NCBI GenBank assembly: GCA_965224765.1
Contig: CBDDAC010000005.1
Coordinates: forward strand, 62,001 to 126,000
Direction of reading: 5' to 3'
From: CAZDBA01 sp965224765
GTDB taxonomy: Bacteria; Planctomycetota; Planctomycetia; Pirellulales; Pirellulaceae
Length of the DNA: 64,000 nucleotides
Made by a program: the position numbers and the translations under genes. Shown here piece after piece: positions 63,182-64,000 of the stretch; position 1 is the stretch's first letter, and the number at the start of each line of letters is the position of its first letter. The notes beneath the pieces were generated by a model. That model had not been told where the DNA came from and did no database searches. It saw only the letters and a program-made list of their open reading frames with translations.

Positions 63182-64000
63182 AGCCATACACCGTGCCTCA
63201 ATTTGGATGCCTCGATTCTCTCGCTTCGTTTCTGAGCCGGGCATTGCTGCCGCGACTTCGAGTGGAGTTGCCAAATGTCTGTATGTAGCGTTTCGTGAAG
63301 CCGATGAATTAATCTCAAAATACGCATCGATCACAGAATTGGCGGTGTTTTTTCGCGCGAAGTCTTGATTGCCCCGGCCAAACCCGTAATTTGGCGTTGT
63401 TTTATCGAATCCAGATACTGACAGTCACAAAGATGATTTGTGAGCTGTTCCGCGTCAACGTCGCTTCGGCCTGCGCAGCAGATTGAGGCCGAAAAACGGG
63501 GACTGAGATGGGCGGCCCATTCTGAGGAACCCGAGTGAGGACGCAAAACTAACCACTTTTCACCCACTCATTCCGGGGAGAGCCAAAATACTTGGAGTTT
63601 AAATGAGGGGCTTTGAAGGACATTGACGCGTTAATGATAACTCCCATGGAAGAGTTGTTTTGTGAGCATTTATATGCAGAAGAATTGTTGCGATGTTAGA
63701 TACCGAAACCTTAAATTCTAACAAGACCACGATGGTGGCGGCTTCGTAGCAAAAGCCGGTCGATTCACCGAATACTTGGTTATTTCTATTTTGGCTTGAT
63801 TCTGTCATTTTCAATCTCAGGCATTGCCATGATTCATCGAGAATCTTGGGAGCCGACCGAGTACGTCTACGAAACAAGCGAAATTTCGACTGGTTTTAGA
63901 ACAGGCAAGGATTTGGGCAGGACTCGATCAGAGAGTTTGTCAGTGATCAATTTGAGACGCTTGTCGGCTTTCGGGGATTTGAGGTCGAAGAAGGTTTGCG
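63182..64000. other. No gene recognised at window end
   Basis: About 820 bases. Open frames on both strands lack family signs, and I would not annotate them. The stretch 63740-64000 reads like the end of a decayed gene or mobile element, but I cannot identify it. Confidence 0.4.

Overview
The window is bacterial chromosomal DNA, most probably from a planctomycete of the Pirellulaceae group; I cannot name a genus. The evidence is a DUF1559 pseudopilin-type protein with a GFTLVELL leader, a TIGR02999-type ECF sigma factor followed by a serine/threonine kinase, several secreted PQQ-type propellers, an EF-hand/redoxin protein, adjacent FliW and CsrA, and long runs of secreted proteins with no recognisable function.

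Layout. (a) 1-24144 is an integrated plasmid-like element. A tyrosine recombinase (22748-23986) lies against the 3' end of tRNA-Leu(UAA) (24145-24228). The element carries a winged-helix Rep-like protein and a coiled-coil partner, an iteron array (17566-17868), a large palindrome that may be oriT or a replication structure (15076-15210), a primase, a replication-relaxation protein, a coupling-type ATPase, a RelE/ParE toxin, an AAA ATPase related to RloC/PrrC, an operon of three secreted proteins, and a striking cargo operon of a SAM methyltransferase plus two different HisRS-like proteins (19272-22689). Inside this element a 3.36 kb serine-recombinase element (3982-7343) has split a DNA methylase gene; the original gene and the excised attachment site can be rebuilt from the sequence. 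(b) 24145-44701 is ordinary chromosome: cardiolipin synthase, a decaying sulfide-oxidation module under an ArsR regulator, DUF420 protein, PDZ protein, fliW-csrA, a response regulator, an O-antigen ligase/TPR protein with a WecA-like transferase, and secreted propeller/binding-protein genes. (c) 44754-54720 is a second island in tRNA-Val(UAC), bounded by an exact 51-bp direct repeat. It is full of wreckage (a prpB remnant, an IS3 remnant, a DUF1559 remnant, a group II intron tail, a chimeric integrase) but carries an intact cassette: MauE-like/DUF1573-like protein, a ten-cysteine secreted peptide, a membrane-anchored protein and a DUF1559 pseudopilin. A complete group II intron and a likely plus-strand structured RNA follow. 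(d) 54721-64000 returns to chromosome behind a truncated IS256-type element: a Tat-exported sulfite-oxidase-like enzyme next to an EF-hand, deiodinase-like gene whose in-frame TGA sits exactly where selenocysteine is expected, then the ECF sigma factor and kinase.

Two cross-cutting points. First, two genes have an in-frame TGA followed at the right distance by a hairpin resembling a bacterial SECIS (59268 and 47460), so UGA may be read as selenocysteine here. Second, four genes are broken at homopolymer tracts that are each exactly one base short (C7 at 4136, G4 at about 10887, A9 at 43225, T6 at 59193). That pattern points to systematic under-calling in the assembly, so these breaks should not be taken as real until re-sequenced.
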